From: Candidatus Obscuribacterales bacterium | Lineage (GTDB): Bacteria > Cyanobacteriota > Vampirovibrionia > Obscuribacterales > Obscuribacteraceae | Length of the DNA: 64,000 nt | NCBI GenBank assembly: GCA_019637435.1 | Contig: JAHBVO010000004.1 | Coordinates: forward strand, 124,001-188,000 | Direction: 5' to 3' | Part shown: positions 55,131 to 63,973 of the stretch, piece by piece | Numbering within the stretch: the first letter of the stretch is position 1 | Layout: every line of letters starts with the position of its first letter | Translations under genes and position numbers: made by a program | The notes under the pieces: generated by a model | What the model was told of the DNA's origin: nothing | Database searches by the model: none | The model's input: the letters and a program-made list of their open reading frames with translations, nothing else

Positions 55131-56060
55131 ATGGAAGTTGGAATGATGACATTCATCGCAGCCCTGACAGTAGGGTTGCTCGGCATGGCTCTATTGAAGA
55201 GCGGTCATGCCGATGAGCTTTCTCGGCTGTACAAGCACAAGCGGAAAATGGCTGAGAAGAATCAAGAGGACCAGGAAGACGATATCTTCGTTCAGCAAAA
55301 AACTGGATATCTTGCCCATCTTCTCGCATTAGCCGGACTCGAATCAAAATACGATCAGATGAAGACTACCTGGATCTGCTGCGCAGTCGGCGGTGGTCTT
55401 GCGATCGGTTTGTTTATGGCGCTCAGCGTGCCTGAATTGTCGATCGTCGGTTTCATTCTCGGTATACCGGTTGGTGCAGCCGGTTTCGTTTTCTACCTCT
55501 CGCAAGTAGCGAAGAAAAGACAAGCGAAGATGACCGAGCAACTACCGCAAGTTTTGGAAACCATGGTGAGCTCACTCAGAGCCGGTTCGCCGATTCTAGA
55601 GTGCTTCAAGGTTATCGCTGACACCTCCCCGGATCCGATTCGCGGTGAGTTCAAGCGTGGACTGATTTCACTCCAACTCGGTAAGCCGTTCAAAGACACA
55701 CTCAAAGAGATGTGTATTCGTATCAAGGCTCCCGACTTCAGACTGCTGACACAAGCAGTGTTTATCTCGCAAGAGGTAGGCGGAAACCTCGCCGACGTTG
55801 TTGCCACCATCGCTGATGCCATCCGTGAACGATTCAAACTTCGCGACTTCCTCGCAGCTTTGACTTCACAGGGTAAAGCGACGGCAGCTTTCATCGGCTG
55901 TCTGCCTTACGGGATTACACTGATCACTTATTGCGCCACTCCTGGTTACATCATTCCGTTCTTGAATCACCCGGTCGCCAGAATCATCCTTCTTCTTCTC
56001 ATCATCTGGGAATTGATCGGATTCTGGATCCTGATGAAGATGACTACTTTCGAGGTTTAA
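55131..56060 (+). CDS. tadB: TadB-type inner-membrane protein (T2SF fold)
   Basis: 309 residues; GAGG SD. Three or four membrane helices: one at the N-terminus, two around 75-125, one at the C-terminus, with the T2SF/GspF region between (LPQVLETMVSSLRAGSPILECFKVIA, FISQEVGGNLADVVATIADAIRER). TadB with TadC forms the platform on which CpaF acts. Six bases separate it from the next gene. Confidence 0.92.
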   Translation: MEVGMMTFIAALTVGLLGMALLKSGHADELSRLYKHKRKMAEKNQEDQEDDIFVQQKTGYLAHLLALAGLESKYDQMKTTWICCAVGGGLAIGLFMALSVPELSIVGFILGIPVGAAGFVFYLSQVAKKRQAKMTEQLPQVLETMVSSLRAGSPILECFKVIADTSPDPIRGEFKRGLISLQLGKPFKDTLKEMCIRIKAPDFRLLTQAVFISQEVGGNLADVVATIADAIRERFKLRDFLAALTSQGKATAAFIGCLPYGITLITYCATPGYIIPFLNHPVARIILLLLIIWELIGFWILMKMTTFEV

Positions 56061-56066
56061 AGCCCA

Positions 56067-56993
56067 ATGAACAACACAATGGTTGCCCTGCTCACATTCT
56101 GCGTCTGTTTAGCCGCAGGGCTTCTGTTTTTGAGGCCGGTCATGGGCATCTACGTTGATTCGTATGCCGTTCGGGTTCGTCCTCGCAAAGAGGGCGATGA
56201 AACCACCGCTGAGAAACCGAAAGATTCGGCTCTGTTGCTTCTTGCTCGTACAATCGGTGAGTTGGTTTTGAGCGTGATGCCCGCACTGGCTGACAAACGC
56301 TCCGTCGAACTCTTGACTCAGGCTAACTACCGTACACCTCAACACTTGGCGATCTACATCGGTATTCGCTCAATGGTTGCAGGCAGCATTTTGTTCATGG
56401 GTGTTCTGGCTGCAGCCGGTAACCCGATCAACCTTGTTCTCGCGATTCCGGCAGCCGTTCTCGGTTGGTTGATTCCTAACTTCTTCCTCGCTGGTCGTGC
56501 GAAAAAGCGTCAGACACAGATTCTGAGAGAACTGCCGATTGTTATCGACTTGATGATCGTTTGCGCACAAGCCGGTCTCGGTATGCTTCAAGGTCTCGAC
56601 AAAATTTCCAAGGAAGTAGACGACTCCTGTCCGACACTCGCAGCTGAGCTGAAGCAGCTCATCAACGACGTCAAAATCTTCGCAAAGTCAGTTCCTTACG
56701 CATTGCGCGAAATGGGCGAGCGCTGCGGAGTGGACGAATTGATCAACATGGCATCAGCTCTCATCGCTGCAGAAGCGAAGGGTGCCGACATCAGTTATCC
56801 GTTGCAGCAACAAGCAGCAGCGCTGAGAGACCGCCTCAAGCGGAAGAAAGAAGAAGAAGCAGGTAAGGTTCCGGTTAAGATGGTTCCTGTAATCATGATC
56901 TTCGTTATGCCTCTCATCCTCGCTCCGATGCTTGGTCCTGCTGTCGTTACGATCGTCACGGCAATCGGTCCGATTATGTCGTCGATGAAATAA
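56067..56993 (+). CDS. tadC: TadC-type inner-membrane protein (T2SF fold)
   Basis: 308 residues, T2SF fold: RELPIVIDLMIVCAQAGLGMLQGLDKIS and MASALIAAEAKGADISYPLQQQAAALRDR are the conserved stretches, with membrane helices at both ends. Partner of TadB. A strong terminator (57017-57051) follows, so cpaB to tadC is one transcription unit. Confidence 0.92.
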   Translation: MNNTMVALLTFCVCLAAGLLFLRPVMGIYVDSYAVRVRPRKEGDETTAEKPKDSALLLLARTIGELVLSVMPALADKRSVELLTQANYRTPQHLAIYIGIRSMVAGSILFMGVLAAAGNPINLVLAIPAAVLGWLIPNFFLAGRAKKRQTQILRELPIVIDLMIVCAQAGLGMLQGLDKISKEVDDSCPTLAAELKQLINDVKIFAKSVPYALREMGERCGVDELINMASALIAAEAKGADISYPLQQQAAALRDRLKRKKEEEAGKVPVKMVPVIMIFVMPLILAPMLGPAVVTIVTAIGPIMSSMK

Positions 56994-57016
56994 GATCGAC
57001 TATTCAAGCCATTTTG

Positions 57017-57051
57017 AACGGTCAGTCCAGACAACGGCTGACCGTTTTTTT
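57017..57051 (+). terminator. Rho-independent terminator after tadC
   Basis: AACGGTCAG (57017-57025) pairs with CTGACCGTT (57038-57046), nine base pairs around a 12-base loop, ending in a run of seven T (57045-57051). Confidence 0.92.
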
Positions 57052-57168
57052 ATCCGCCTGCCAACTGTTCCACCGCGGTCGAGCATCAAGTGCTGAACTC
57101 GCATGTGACAATCTGCTAGCATTAGGCGGTTCTCGGTTAGAAAACGCTGTTTTTGCGGTAGGAGAAGT

Positions 57169-57549
57169 ATGTTGCAAGCTATACAAACCGACAAAGCACC
57201 AAAAGCCATCGGACCTTACTCCCAAGCGGTTAAGGCTAATGGTTTTGTTTTTGTCTCCGGACAGATTCCGATCGATCCGGCGACGTCGCAACTTGCTCAG
57301 GGCAGCGTCGCTGAACTCACGAAGCAGGTTATGCGCAACCTTACTAACATCATCGAAACAGCCGGCTCATCGCTCGATAACGTTGTTAAAACGACGATTT
57401 ATCTCAAGGATATGTCCGACTTCGAAGAGGTCAACGCTGCTTACGCCGAGTTCTTCCCGAACCACAAACCGGCACGCGCCACAGTTGAAGTAGCCAGACT
57501 TCCTAAAGATGTGAAAGTCGAAATTGACGCAATCGCAGTCTGCCCCTAG
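57169..57549 (+). CDS. ridA: RidA/YjgF-family enamine/imine deaminase
   Basis: 126 residues, the usual family length, with AGGAG before the ATG. KAIGPYSQAVKANGFVFVSGQ (residues about 12-32 in part), and the active-site PARATVEVARLP with Arg103 and the later EIDAIA glutamate are present. The family removes reactive enamines/imines made by PLP enzymes (2-aminoacrylate and related). It lies between the tad transcription unit and the prepilin peptidase, as a housekeeping gene. Confidence 0.95.
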   Translation: MLQAIQTDKAPKAIGPYSQAVKANGFVFVSGQIPIDPATSQLAQGSVAELTKQVMRNLTNIIETAGSSLDNVVKTTIYLKDMSDFEEVNAAYAEFFPNHKPARATVEVARLPKDVKVEIDAIAVCP

Positions 57550-57617
57550 GTTTCAGAATCGGCAAATTGAACGGTACAACCTCCAGGAAATGATGCGAGT
57601 CTCATCGAAGGTCATAA

Positions 57618-58220
57618 ATGCCAACTTTTAGCATCGCTCAAATCGCCCTCCTGGTCATCGTTACGGTGGCTGGAGTTATCGACTGGAAAACCAAGAAGAT
57701 TTTCAATGTCATCACTTTTCCCGCGGCCGCGTTGGGAATTGTTTTAAACTTTATGTCCGGCGGCTGGCAGGCGGCACTAGTGGCGGTGGCAGGTTGGATC
57801 GTCGCTGTCGCGATTATGATTGTGCCCGACCACGTCTTGATGAAGAAACCGAAGATGTACTTCGGCGACGCAAAGCTGATGGCGGCGATCGGAGCCTTCG
57901 TGGGGCCCGGCGGAGTGCTGCTCACGTTCCTATTTTTCTCGATTATCTATGGTCTGGTTGCAGTTACGAAAACTGCATCTGTTTTCCCCTGGCAAAAAAT
58001 GTCCATGGCGATGAAAACCGGCGTGGTAACCGATGATTTCTTGCAGGATGAAAAACTGCAGTCTGCGCTCAAGTCGAAAATTCCGCTCGGTCCTTCAATC
58101 GCGGTCGGCACTTTTCTAGCGATTGTTTTGCAGAAGCCGACGCTGGACCTGCTCGGTTTTCACGACACGACTTTGTTCGGCTGGCCGATGATTTTGTCTT
58201 TCGCAGGCTATTGGTTTTAG
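57618..58220 (+). CDS. cpaA: Prepilin peptidase (A24 family, CpaA/TadV)
   Basis: 200 residues; AAGGTC SD. Six or so membrane helices. Aspartic protease residues lie in VAGVIDWKTKKIFN (D22) and KMYFGDAKLMAAIG (D84), matching the two catalytic Asp positions of A24 peptidases. It lacks the N-methyltransferase domain of long PilD types, as usual for Tad peptidases. It would process the Flp pilin and the TadE-like protein encoded nearby. Confidence 0.92.
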   Translation: MPTFSIAQIALLVIVTVAGVIDWKTKKIFNVITFPAAALGIVLNFMSGGWQAALVAVAGWIVAVAIMIVPDHVLMKKPKMYFGDAKLMAAIGAFVGPGGVLLTFLFFSIIYGLVAVTKTASVFPWQKMSMAMKTGVVTDDFLQDEKLQSALKSKIPLGPSIAVGTFLAIVLQKPTLDLLGFHDTTLFGWPMILSFAGYWF

Positions 58221-58269
58221 CTTTCAGAAATGGCTATGAGGTCTTGAAAAGAAAGATGGTAAGCGTGTT

Positions 58270-58629
58270 TTGAAAGATCTTCATACTTTTCGAAACGAGA
58301 CTCGCGGAACTACCATCGCCGACAGAGCGCTGATAGCCGATTCCTTCTTTGCGCGCGCCAAAGGTTTATTAGGGACCTCTGAACTGGAGGCTGGATGCGG
58401 TTTATTCATAGTGCCATGCAACAGCATTCACATGTTCGGAATGAAGTACGCGATCGATGCAATCTTCGTCGATAAACAGCTCGTAGTCGTTGAAATTTTG
58501 CACGCGATTCAACCGGGACAGGCGTCGAAACTGTATTCCCGCGCCCATTCCTGTCTTGAGCTTCCTGCCGGCCGAGCGAGGGAAACTTCGACTGAAGTGG
58601 GCGATCAACTCTCCTTTTCCAGGTCGTGA
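58270..58629 (+). CDS. DUF192 protein
   Basis: 119 residues from TTG 58270 (weak SD). ADSFFARAKGLLGTSEL, FIVPCNSIHMFGMKYAIDAIFVD and CLELPAG are the DUF192 hallmarks; in many tad loci a DUF192 gene sits beside the pilin peptidase and TadE genes. There is no clear signal peptide. Function unknown. Confidence 0.88.
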   Translation: MKDLHTFRNETRGTTIADRALIADSFFARAKGLLGTSELEAGCGLFIVPCNSIHMFGMKYAIDAIFVDKQLVVVEILHAIQPGQASKLYSRAHSCLELPAGRARETSTEVGDQLSFSRS

Positions 58630-58692
58630 AGAACGGAAAACGCCACCAGCTAATTGAAAGTTCTGGGAATAATATTTCCAGGTGGTGCTTCA

Positions 58693-59352
58693 ATGAACGT
58701 TCGTTTGCGGAAAAAGTTCGGACCGTCGCGCTGCGCCCAAGGCGCTAATATAGCTGAGTTTGCTCCAGCTATAATCATCTTCTTTTTAGTGATTTTGTTT
58801 CCGCTGATCGATCTCATCGGAGTGGCAACAGGCTACGTGACTTGCTACTTCGCGACCAGGCAAGCGGCCAGTGCAGCGGGCGTTTCTACAAGTTTTAGTG
58901 GCGCAAAGAGTTCCGCCATATCAAATTTGAAGAAAATACAAGACGATGGATTTGGAAAGTTCGCTCGAATCGACCCAATCGGCGGTCTTGCCAATACCGG
59001 GGGACACATCTGGCTCGTGCGAACTGGTCTAACAAGTATGACGACCGAGTTTCTGGGACCGGACACTAAAATGTCGGACGGACCAGATCTTCTTCAATAC
59101 ATCTATGAATATCGAGTCACCACGCGGCAGCGCGTTGGTCCCCTTGTTCCGCTTCCGATCGGTTTGATTGCCGATGTGCCGGGGCTATCCTCGCCGTTCC
59201 CGGTATCGATCACCTGCTGTGCTCAGGCGGAGCATCCGGAGGGATTGGCAAATTCCGACGATCCGAATCCTGTCATGAACCTCGGTCCTGCGTCAGGTAA
59301 CGGTCAGGCTCCGCAGTGGTCGACGGTGCCCAGTATGCCCTCGCCGTGGTAA
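58693..59352 (+). CDS. TadE-like pilus/pseudopilin protein
   Basis: 219 residues from ATG 58693 (AGGTGG upstream; the frame opens at TTG 58654). A basic leader (MNVRLRKKFGPSRCAQG) precedes ANIAEFAPAIIIFFLVILFPLIDLI, which follows the TadE pattern (processing after Gly, Glu+5, long hydrophobic helix). The rest is soluble and probably periplasmic. A minor pseudopilin of the Tad system is the best call, supported by its neighbours. Confidence 0.75.
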   Translation: MNVRLRKKFGPSRCAQGANIAEFAPAIIIFFLVILFPLIDLIGVATGYVTCYFATRQAASAAGVSTSFSGAKSSAISNLKKIQDDGFGKFARIDPIGGLANTGGHIWLVRTGLTSMTTEFLGPDTKMSDGPDLLQYIYEYRVTTRQRVGPLVPLPIGLIADVPGLSSPFPVSITCCAQAEHPEGLANSDDPNPVMNLGPASGNGQAPQWSTVPSMPSPW

Positions 59353-59439
59353 TTTTGGTTTCGCCTGGTCGCGTACTCGATCGGTTTCACTTGCTGTGCT
59401 TTTCGCATCCCGGCGAAGTTACTTGCTTCACAAAAAAAA

Positions 59440-61224
59440 TTACTGTGGGATAGTAAACCAAAACGTGCAACCTGAGCCGTTTTCGTTGTTGAGGACACCT
59501 ATTTCGCCACCGTGAAGGTCGACGATTTGTTTGCATATCGCCAGGCCTAGACCGGAACCGCTTTTTTTATGGGCTTTTGAACCTTCTATCATTTTGAAAC
59601 GCTCAAAGATTTTCTTCTGAAATTCTTCCGGTACGCCCGGCCCGCTGTCGCTGACTTCAAAGCGCACAGCGGAGCCATCTCTTGCCTGAAGCACTTGCGA
59701 AACGCGGATAGTTACAGCTGTTTCCGCTGGTGAGAATTTAATCGCATTCGAAATCAGATTTACTAGAACCTGGATCAGCCGATCGCAATCACCGTTAACT
59801 TTAAATGCCACCATTTTATATTCGAGACGAACAGCCGCTTGTTCGGCTGAGTCTGAGACTGCTTCAATGGATGACAAGACGATTTTGTCGGCTGACTCCG
59901 GTTGCAAAAACAGCGTTATGCTGCCAGCCTCCAGTCGCTCAAAGTCCAGTAAGTCATTGATCAGGCGTATAAGTCGATTCGTTTGATCTTCGACGCGCTC
60001 TAAGCGTTTGTTCACTGCGTCTGGGATTTCGCCCATGGCCCCTGTTCGTACTAGCTGAAGTGTTGTGCGAATGGAAGTCATCGGTGAGCGCAAATCATGA
60101 GCGACCGTGTCCAGCAGCTGCTGCTTCATCTGTTCGAGCTCTTTCTCTTTCGTAACGTCGGTGGCGACGCAGAAAAATTGTTCTTCGGAAGATGCCCAAT
60201 GGATGTCGATTCTCACGATGCTCTCTCGTTCTTCCGGGCGAACCAGCGTGCGGTCGAAAGTCTGATTCTCTCCGGATGCAATCAGTTCATTCAGCCTGGC
60301 TGTATCCTCGGGTGTCCAGTTTTCGAAAAGGGTCGAGATGTTTTTCCCTACGAGTTCCGATTCGGTGTAACCCCAGGATTTTTTTGCCACATGGCTCACT
60401 TTAATGAATTGCTGATGTTTGTCCAAAGAGGCCAACACGCTTGTGGCATTATCGACCAGGGCCCTTTCCTTTCGGCTGGACTCGATCAGCAAGTTGGCCA
60501 TCTCATGAAATGAAGAGTCTACATCAGAGATCTCGTCGTTTCCCTTGACGGGCGGTTTGAGGGGGGTATTCGTCGCTAGTGCTTTTGTATTGCTGTGAAT
60601 TATTGTAAGTCGTGTAAGAAGACTACGAACGAAAACGAGCGTCAAAACGAAAATTACGACCGACACGAATGCGAGAGTGCTGACGATCATTTGGCGTTGC
60701 GATTCGCGTTCGTTTGGAAGGTCGGCTCGGGTCGGGCGCAAGTCGCCGTATTCGCCGAGCATAATCTCATGGCGGATTTTAATTGCTTCACGAAGCGTCT
60801 GTTTCAATTTTTCAATCGAGAGATCTTTATAGGTCCGGGTCTTGTCCGTAGAGATGCCTAGCAGATCTCGTGACTCGTCAACCAATTTTTCGATGCGCTG
60901 AAGTCGGGCGAGTTGGTCCGGTTCATCTTTCAGTAAATCGTTCAGCGTCTTGAATTCTTTTGATGTGCCTTTTGCAAAGTTTGCATACTCCTCAAGGCAC
61001 TTCGGATCGTGCGTTAGAAGATAGCCGAGTCCACTTAAAGTTTGAATAGCGACTACGGCTGTGGCGTAGTTGCTGTGAACGTAAAAAAGTTTGGCATCAT
61101 ATTCGCGTCTGGCCGCCTGACTCGCCGTTTCCAAAAGGTGACCGAACCAGAAGAATATTGAAATTTGAAGCGCGAATGGAATGCCTATCAGTAAGATAGC
61201 TTTCCGGACCAGGGTTAGTTTCAT
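59440..61224 (-). CDS. Membrane sensor histidine kinase (CHASE3-like, HAMP, PAS)
   Basis: 594 residues. Membrane helix about 8-28, periplasmic CHASE3-like helical domain about 30-165 (AIQTLSGLGYLLTHD), second helix about 183-203, HAMP (LTIIHSNTKALATNTPL), PAS about 250-360 (GYTESELVGKNISTLF), phosphoacceptor H376 in AHDLRSPMTSI, then N and G boxes (NLISNAIKFS, SGSGLGLAICKQIVDLHGGEIG). Core closely related to the kinase at 12129-13595. No response regulator adjacent. Convergent with the TadE-like gene. Confidence 0.93.
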   Translation of the reverse strand: MKLTLVRKAILLIGIPFALQISIFFWFGHLLETASQAARREYDAKLFYVHSNYATAVVAIQTLSGLGYLLTHDPKCLEEYANFAKGTSKEFKTLNDLLKDEPDQLARLQRIEKLVDESRDLLGISTDKTRTYKDLSIEKLKQTLREAIKIRHEIMLGEYGDLRPTRADLPNERESQRQMIVSTLAFVSVVIFVLTLVFVRSLLTRLTIIHSNTKALATNTPLKPPVKGNDEISDVDSSFHEMANLLIESSRKERALVDNATSVLASLDKHQQFIKVSHVAKKSWGYTESELVGKNISTLFENWTPEDTARLNELIASGENQTFDRTLVRPEERESIVRIDIHWASSEEQFFCVATDVTKEKELEQMKQQLLDTVAHDLRSPMTSIRTTLQLVRTGAMGEIPDAVNKRLERVEDQTNRLIRLINDLLDFERLEAGSITLFLQPESADKIVLSSIEAVSDSAEQAAVRLEYKMVAFKVNGDCDRLIQVLVNLISNAIKFSPAETAVTIRVSQVLQARDGSAVRFEVSDSGPGVPEEFQKKIFERFKMIEGSKAHKKSGSGLGLAICKQIVDLHGGEIGVLNNENGSGCTFWFTIPQ

Positions 61225-61332
61225 TCGAAATTATCGCGAGCAGCATTTGATATGCGCCCTTAATTTTACAGGCACTATGTTTTCGTCTGGCTACAAAAAA
61301 TTGCCGTTTCGACTTCGAGTCAAACGAACCTC

Positions 61333-61375
61333 GCTTCATGGTCCATGAAGCATCGACCGGTTTTTAAACGGTCGA
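61333..61375. promoter_or_regulatory. Two adjacent perfect dyads between two minus-strand genes
   Basis: GCTTCATGG-T-CCATGAAGC (61333-61351, nine pairs, one-base centre) is followed by TCGACCG-loop-CGGTCGA (61353-61375, seven pairs, nine-base loop). Neither has a T-run on the minus-strand side, so they are not classical terminators for the secreted-protein gene that ends at 61402. They may be operators for the histidine kinase at 61224 or RNA-stabilising hairpins. Confidence 0.5.
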
Positions 61376-61401
61376 AATCTATGCACGTGAAAGGTGGCAA
61401 T

Positions 61402-62106
61402 TTAAGGGAACATGGGGTTCGTTCCAGGGGTAGTCGGACCCTGATCTGTCCGGTACTGTCCTTCGGAACCAACGTCGTAAGGGATGTTGTCGATGTCGCC
61501 GTCCTGGTTAGGAGTTACGTTGTCGTACTGCGGCGCTTCGTCTGGGCTGTAAGCCGGCGTGCCAGGGCTGCCTCCGGTGTAGACGCCTTGCGACCAGTGT
61601 CCGGCGTTTCCACCGTTGGAACCTGATTGACTCCATTCCGGTCCATCGACGAATTCGTCTCCGCCCCAGGCATCAGGCATGTAGCTGCCGTGACCTGTGG
61701 TCAAGCCGGTGTCGCGCTGCCCTGTGATACCGGTGTTGATGCGGTGCACTTTGGTGAATTCGAAATATGGCGGCAGACCGTCTGCGCCTTCGTCGCCATA
61801 AATATGCTCGGCGTGACCGCCGGCGTTGAGAACGAAACTATCCAGACTGGTGACCGGTAGTCCGTTTCGACCTGTCGGTCCGTGAATTTCTGCCAATCCG
61901 CCCAACCCTGTCGGTCTGACGCGAGGCAGGCTCTGGTTTGTCGTGAAGAATGAGTTAGGCATTCTGTAGTTATTGGTGGTGAACGACGAATTACCGAACG
62001 TGCCCGTTCGACCTTGCGACTGCAGCGCTGCTTGCGCGTTAGCCGGTGGGGCGATTATGGCTGCAAGAGCTAGTAAGGAAATCGTGGCTGCTGCTTGTTT
62101 AATCAT
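61402..62106 (-). CDS. Secreted Gly/Asn-rich protein (copy 1 of 3)
   Basis: 234 residues from ATG 62106. Signal peptide MIKQAAATISLLALAAIIAP cleaved near PANAQA, then a Gly/Asn/Thr/Pro-rich body with GRTGTFGNSSFTTNN, GPTGRNGLP and a Gly/Tyr-rich C-terminus. There is no catalytic motif. The composition suggests an extracellular or surface-structural protein. It follows two similar secreted-protein genes on the same strand; the three are separated by 58-87 bases. Confidence 0.6.
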   Translation of the reverse strand: MIKQAAATISLLALAAIIAPPANAQAALQSQGRTGTFGNSSFTTNNYRMPNSFFTTNQSLPRVRPTGLGGLAEIHGPTGRNGLPVTSLDSFVLNAGGHAEHIYGDEGADGLPPYFEFTKVHRINTGITGQRDTGLTTGHGSYMPDAWGGDEFVDGPEWSQSGSNGGNAGHWSQGVYTGGSPGTPAYSPDEAPQYDNVTPNQDGDIDNIPYDVGSEGQYRTDQGPTTPGTNPMFP

Positions 62107-62193
62107 GATTGATTTGTACCTATTAAGTGCGCGTTGGGCTTCGTTTGTTCGCGGCGGTAATCCGGTTAAATAAGGTCTTTCCAAAATAGAAGC

Positions 62194-62835
62194 TTAGAAA
62201 TTCGACTGACTGGTATCAATCTTGTTCTGGACGTCCGAAGCCGGTGTCGAGACTGACTTCTGGCTGTCCGAAATATCCTTTTGTCCGTAGTATTGTTTTT
62301 TGCGTGCTTGTTCTGGCTGCATGTAAGGGCTATTCGGTCCATTATCGAAAGTGCTGCCGAATGGATTTTCTTCGGTCAAGGACGAGCGAGTTCCTGTAAA
62401 AGGATTGGGCTGGTCAAAACCTTTATTGGTTTCATAACCTTGATTGCCGCTTTTGTTTAAGTCCGGCTTGTAGACTTGATCTATGTAGCGATTGACTTCT
62501 TCGGGCGTGGCGTCGTTGGCTTTGAACGAATCAGGATTCAGATACGTGTAAGCATTCTGATTGTACATTTGATTGCTGGAATTTACGCCGAGACCCACAC
62601 TGCTACTGGCAAAAGGACTGCTCAACAGCATTCTGCGGTAGCTGTGTTTCGGAAAGTCTGCTGCTCGCGCGGCGAAGGGATTGGTCGGTTTTTTGTGATC
62701 TGGTCTGTCGATGAAAGACTTGTCGTAGCCGTTGGGATTTGTTTCCTCGGATTCCTGCGCAGTGGCAGGTGAGACGAGGAACAGGCTCGCACCTGCGACC
62801 AACAACATTGACGATAAGAGATTCTTATTTAGCAT
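62194..62835 (-). CDS. Secreted Asn/Ser/Tyr-rich protein (copy 2 of 3)
   Basis: 213 residues. Signal peptide MLNKNLLSSMLLVAGASLFL cleaved near SPATAQE; the remainder is polar, with NPNGYDKSFIDRP, PFASSSVGLGVNSSNQMYN and NPFTGTRSSLTEENPFGSTF. No recognised family. The similar gene order and composition suggest a surface-coat or matrix function together with its neighbours. Confidence 0.6.
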   Translation of the reverse strand: MLNKNLLSSMLLVAGASLFLVSPATAQESEETNPNGYDKSFIDRPDHKKPTNPFAARAADFPKHSYRRMLLSSPFASSSVGLGVNSSNQMYNQNAYTYLNPDSFKANDATPEEVNRYIDQVYKPDLNKSGNQGYETNKGFDQPNPFTGTRSSLTEENPFGSTFDNGPNSPYMQPEQARKKQYYGQKDISDSQKSVSTPASDVQNKIDTSQSNF

Positions 62836-62893
62836 CGACCATCACCTGACACAGATAAACCAACACAAGCCAACCACGCTTGTCTTGCTTTCC

Positions 62894-63601
62894 TTAAGGA
62901 CTCACGATGTTGCCGTCGAACGAACCTGTCGACGTACGAGGTAAGTACCATCCTCTAAGTGCACCACGAGCGGTGCCCAACCAACTGCCGGCGCCTGTCT
63001 GAAAACCGTAGTCGAAAGAACCTGACGGGACCGATGACGGATCGGTGCTGAAGGTGCTGAGCAGGTTGGTTTGCTGCCTCTCGTAAATTGAGTTGTTGTT
63101 TTTGCGAGTGTAGCGGCTATTCCCCTGGAATTTCGTGTTAGTCGTATCGGACTCGTGATACTGGTCGCCAGTTGCGCCTTGAGAAGAATAGGCGCTGCCA
63201 CCGGAGCCAATTCCGTTGGCGAAACCGCCGACAGCTTGACCTTGAGGACCGTATCCGCCGCCCTGACCGTAGTTTACTCCGCCCTGGCTGGGGCTGGAGA
63301 CAATGCCGCCATTGCCGCCTCCTGGCATCGAAAAACCAAAGCTGCCGGCACTGGTGTTGGCATAAACTCCGTTGGTTCCGACATCCAGGCGTCCGTTGAG
63401 TCCGCCGGTCGTGAACGTCGTAGAGGCGTTAGTGCCGCTGACGTTGAGATTTCCCAGACCCGTGCTGAAAGTCCCTTGCGGACCATTCGAGCCCATTCGA
63501 ATACCGCCCACATCCAGGCTTTGAGCGGATGCTGCGGCTGCCGTGGATGCAACTAAACCTGCGGCAAAAAGTACGGAAAGCGACGACTTGAATAGATTCA
63601 T
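62894..63601 (-). CDS. Secreted Gly/Ser/Asn-rich protein (copy 3 of 3)
   Basis: 235 residues from ATG 63601 (AGGTG upstream; a GTG at 63613 is the alternative). Signal peptide MNLFKSSLSVLFAAGLVAST cleaved near ASAQS, then a body with GSNGPQGTFSTGLGN and a long Gly/Gln/Ser stretch, ending in TSTGSFDGNIVSP. Shares the small-residue, aromatic-poor composition of the two downstream proteins. Confidence 0.6.
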   Translation of the reverse strand: MNLFKSSLSVLFAAGLVASTAAAASAQSLDVGGIRMGSNGPQGTFSTGLGNLNVSGTNASTTFTTGGLNGRLDVGTNGVYANTSAGSFGFSMPGGGNGGIVSSPSQGGVNYGQGGGYGPQGQAVGGFANGIGSGGSAYSSQGATGDQYHESDTTNTKFQGNSRYTRKNNNSIYERQQTNLLSTFSTDPSSVPSGSFDYGFQTGAGSWLGTARGALRGWYLPRTSTGSFDGNIVSP

Positions 63602-63973
63602 AGCGGCTTGCACCTGGATGGTTCGTAGGTAACGGACGGATTGGCTGTTTTTTTAGTAAGGAGAGCTCGCGCTCGATTGCCCGCAGTATGCTCAAAATTT
63701 CGCAAACTTACGCCCGGAAAAAAGGGCGCAAAACAGGCATTTAATAGGTGAATAGTAATGTGGATAATATTGCTTGTCAATAGGAATTTAATGCGGAAGA
63801 AGGTTAATTCTTGCGGGTTTCGGCGATTTTCTGATGTTGCAAAATACCGCTTGTTTTGGGGACCGGAAAAGCTCAATAGCTATATACCCGTTATAATGCG
63901 GAACGCAGCTCTTGAGATGCGGCTCGTTTGGCAGCCGCCGGAGGAAGCGTGAGCGTAATTTCGGGTAGGAAAC
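63602..63973. other. Intergenic region before the tsaD-like start
   Basis: About 370 bases between divergent genes. It holds a possible -10 box for the right-hand gene (63892-63897) and an imperfect copy of the start region, GTGAGCGTAATT (63949-63960), repeated as GTGAGCATAATT (63974-63985). A short frame at 63758-63952 has no SD or recognisable motif and is not called. Confidence 0.4.
63892..63897 (+). promoter_or_regulatory. Candidate -10 box before the tsaD-like gene
   Basis: A perfect TATAAT about 77 bases upstream of the GTG at 63974; no clear -35 at the proper distance. Confidence 0.35.

Noticed and set aside
63758..63952. 64-codon plus-strand frame before the tsaD-like start
   Set aside because: No SD and no recognisable sequence; it lies across the candidate promoter of the next gene.
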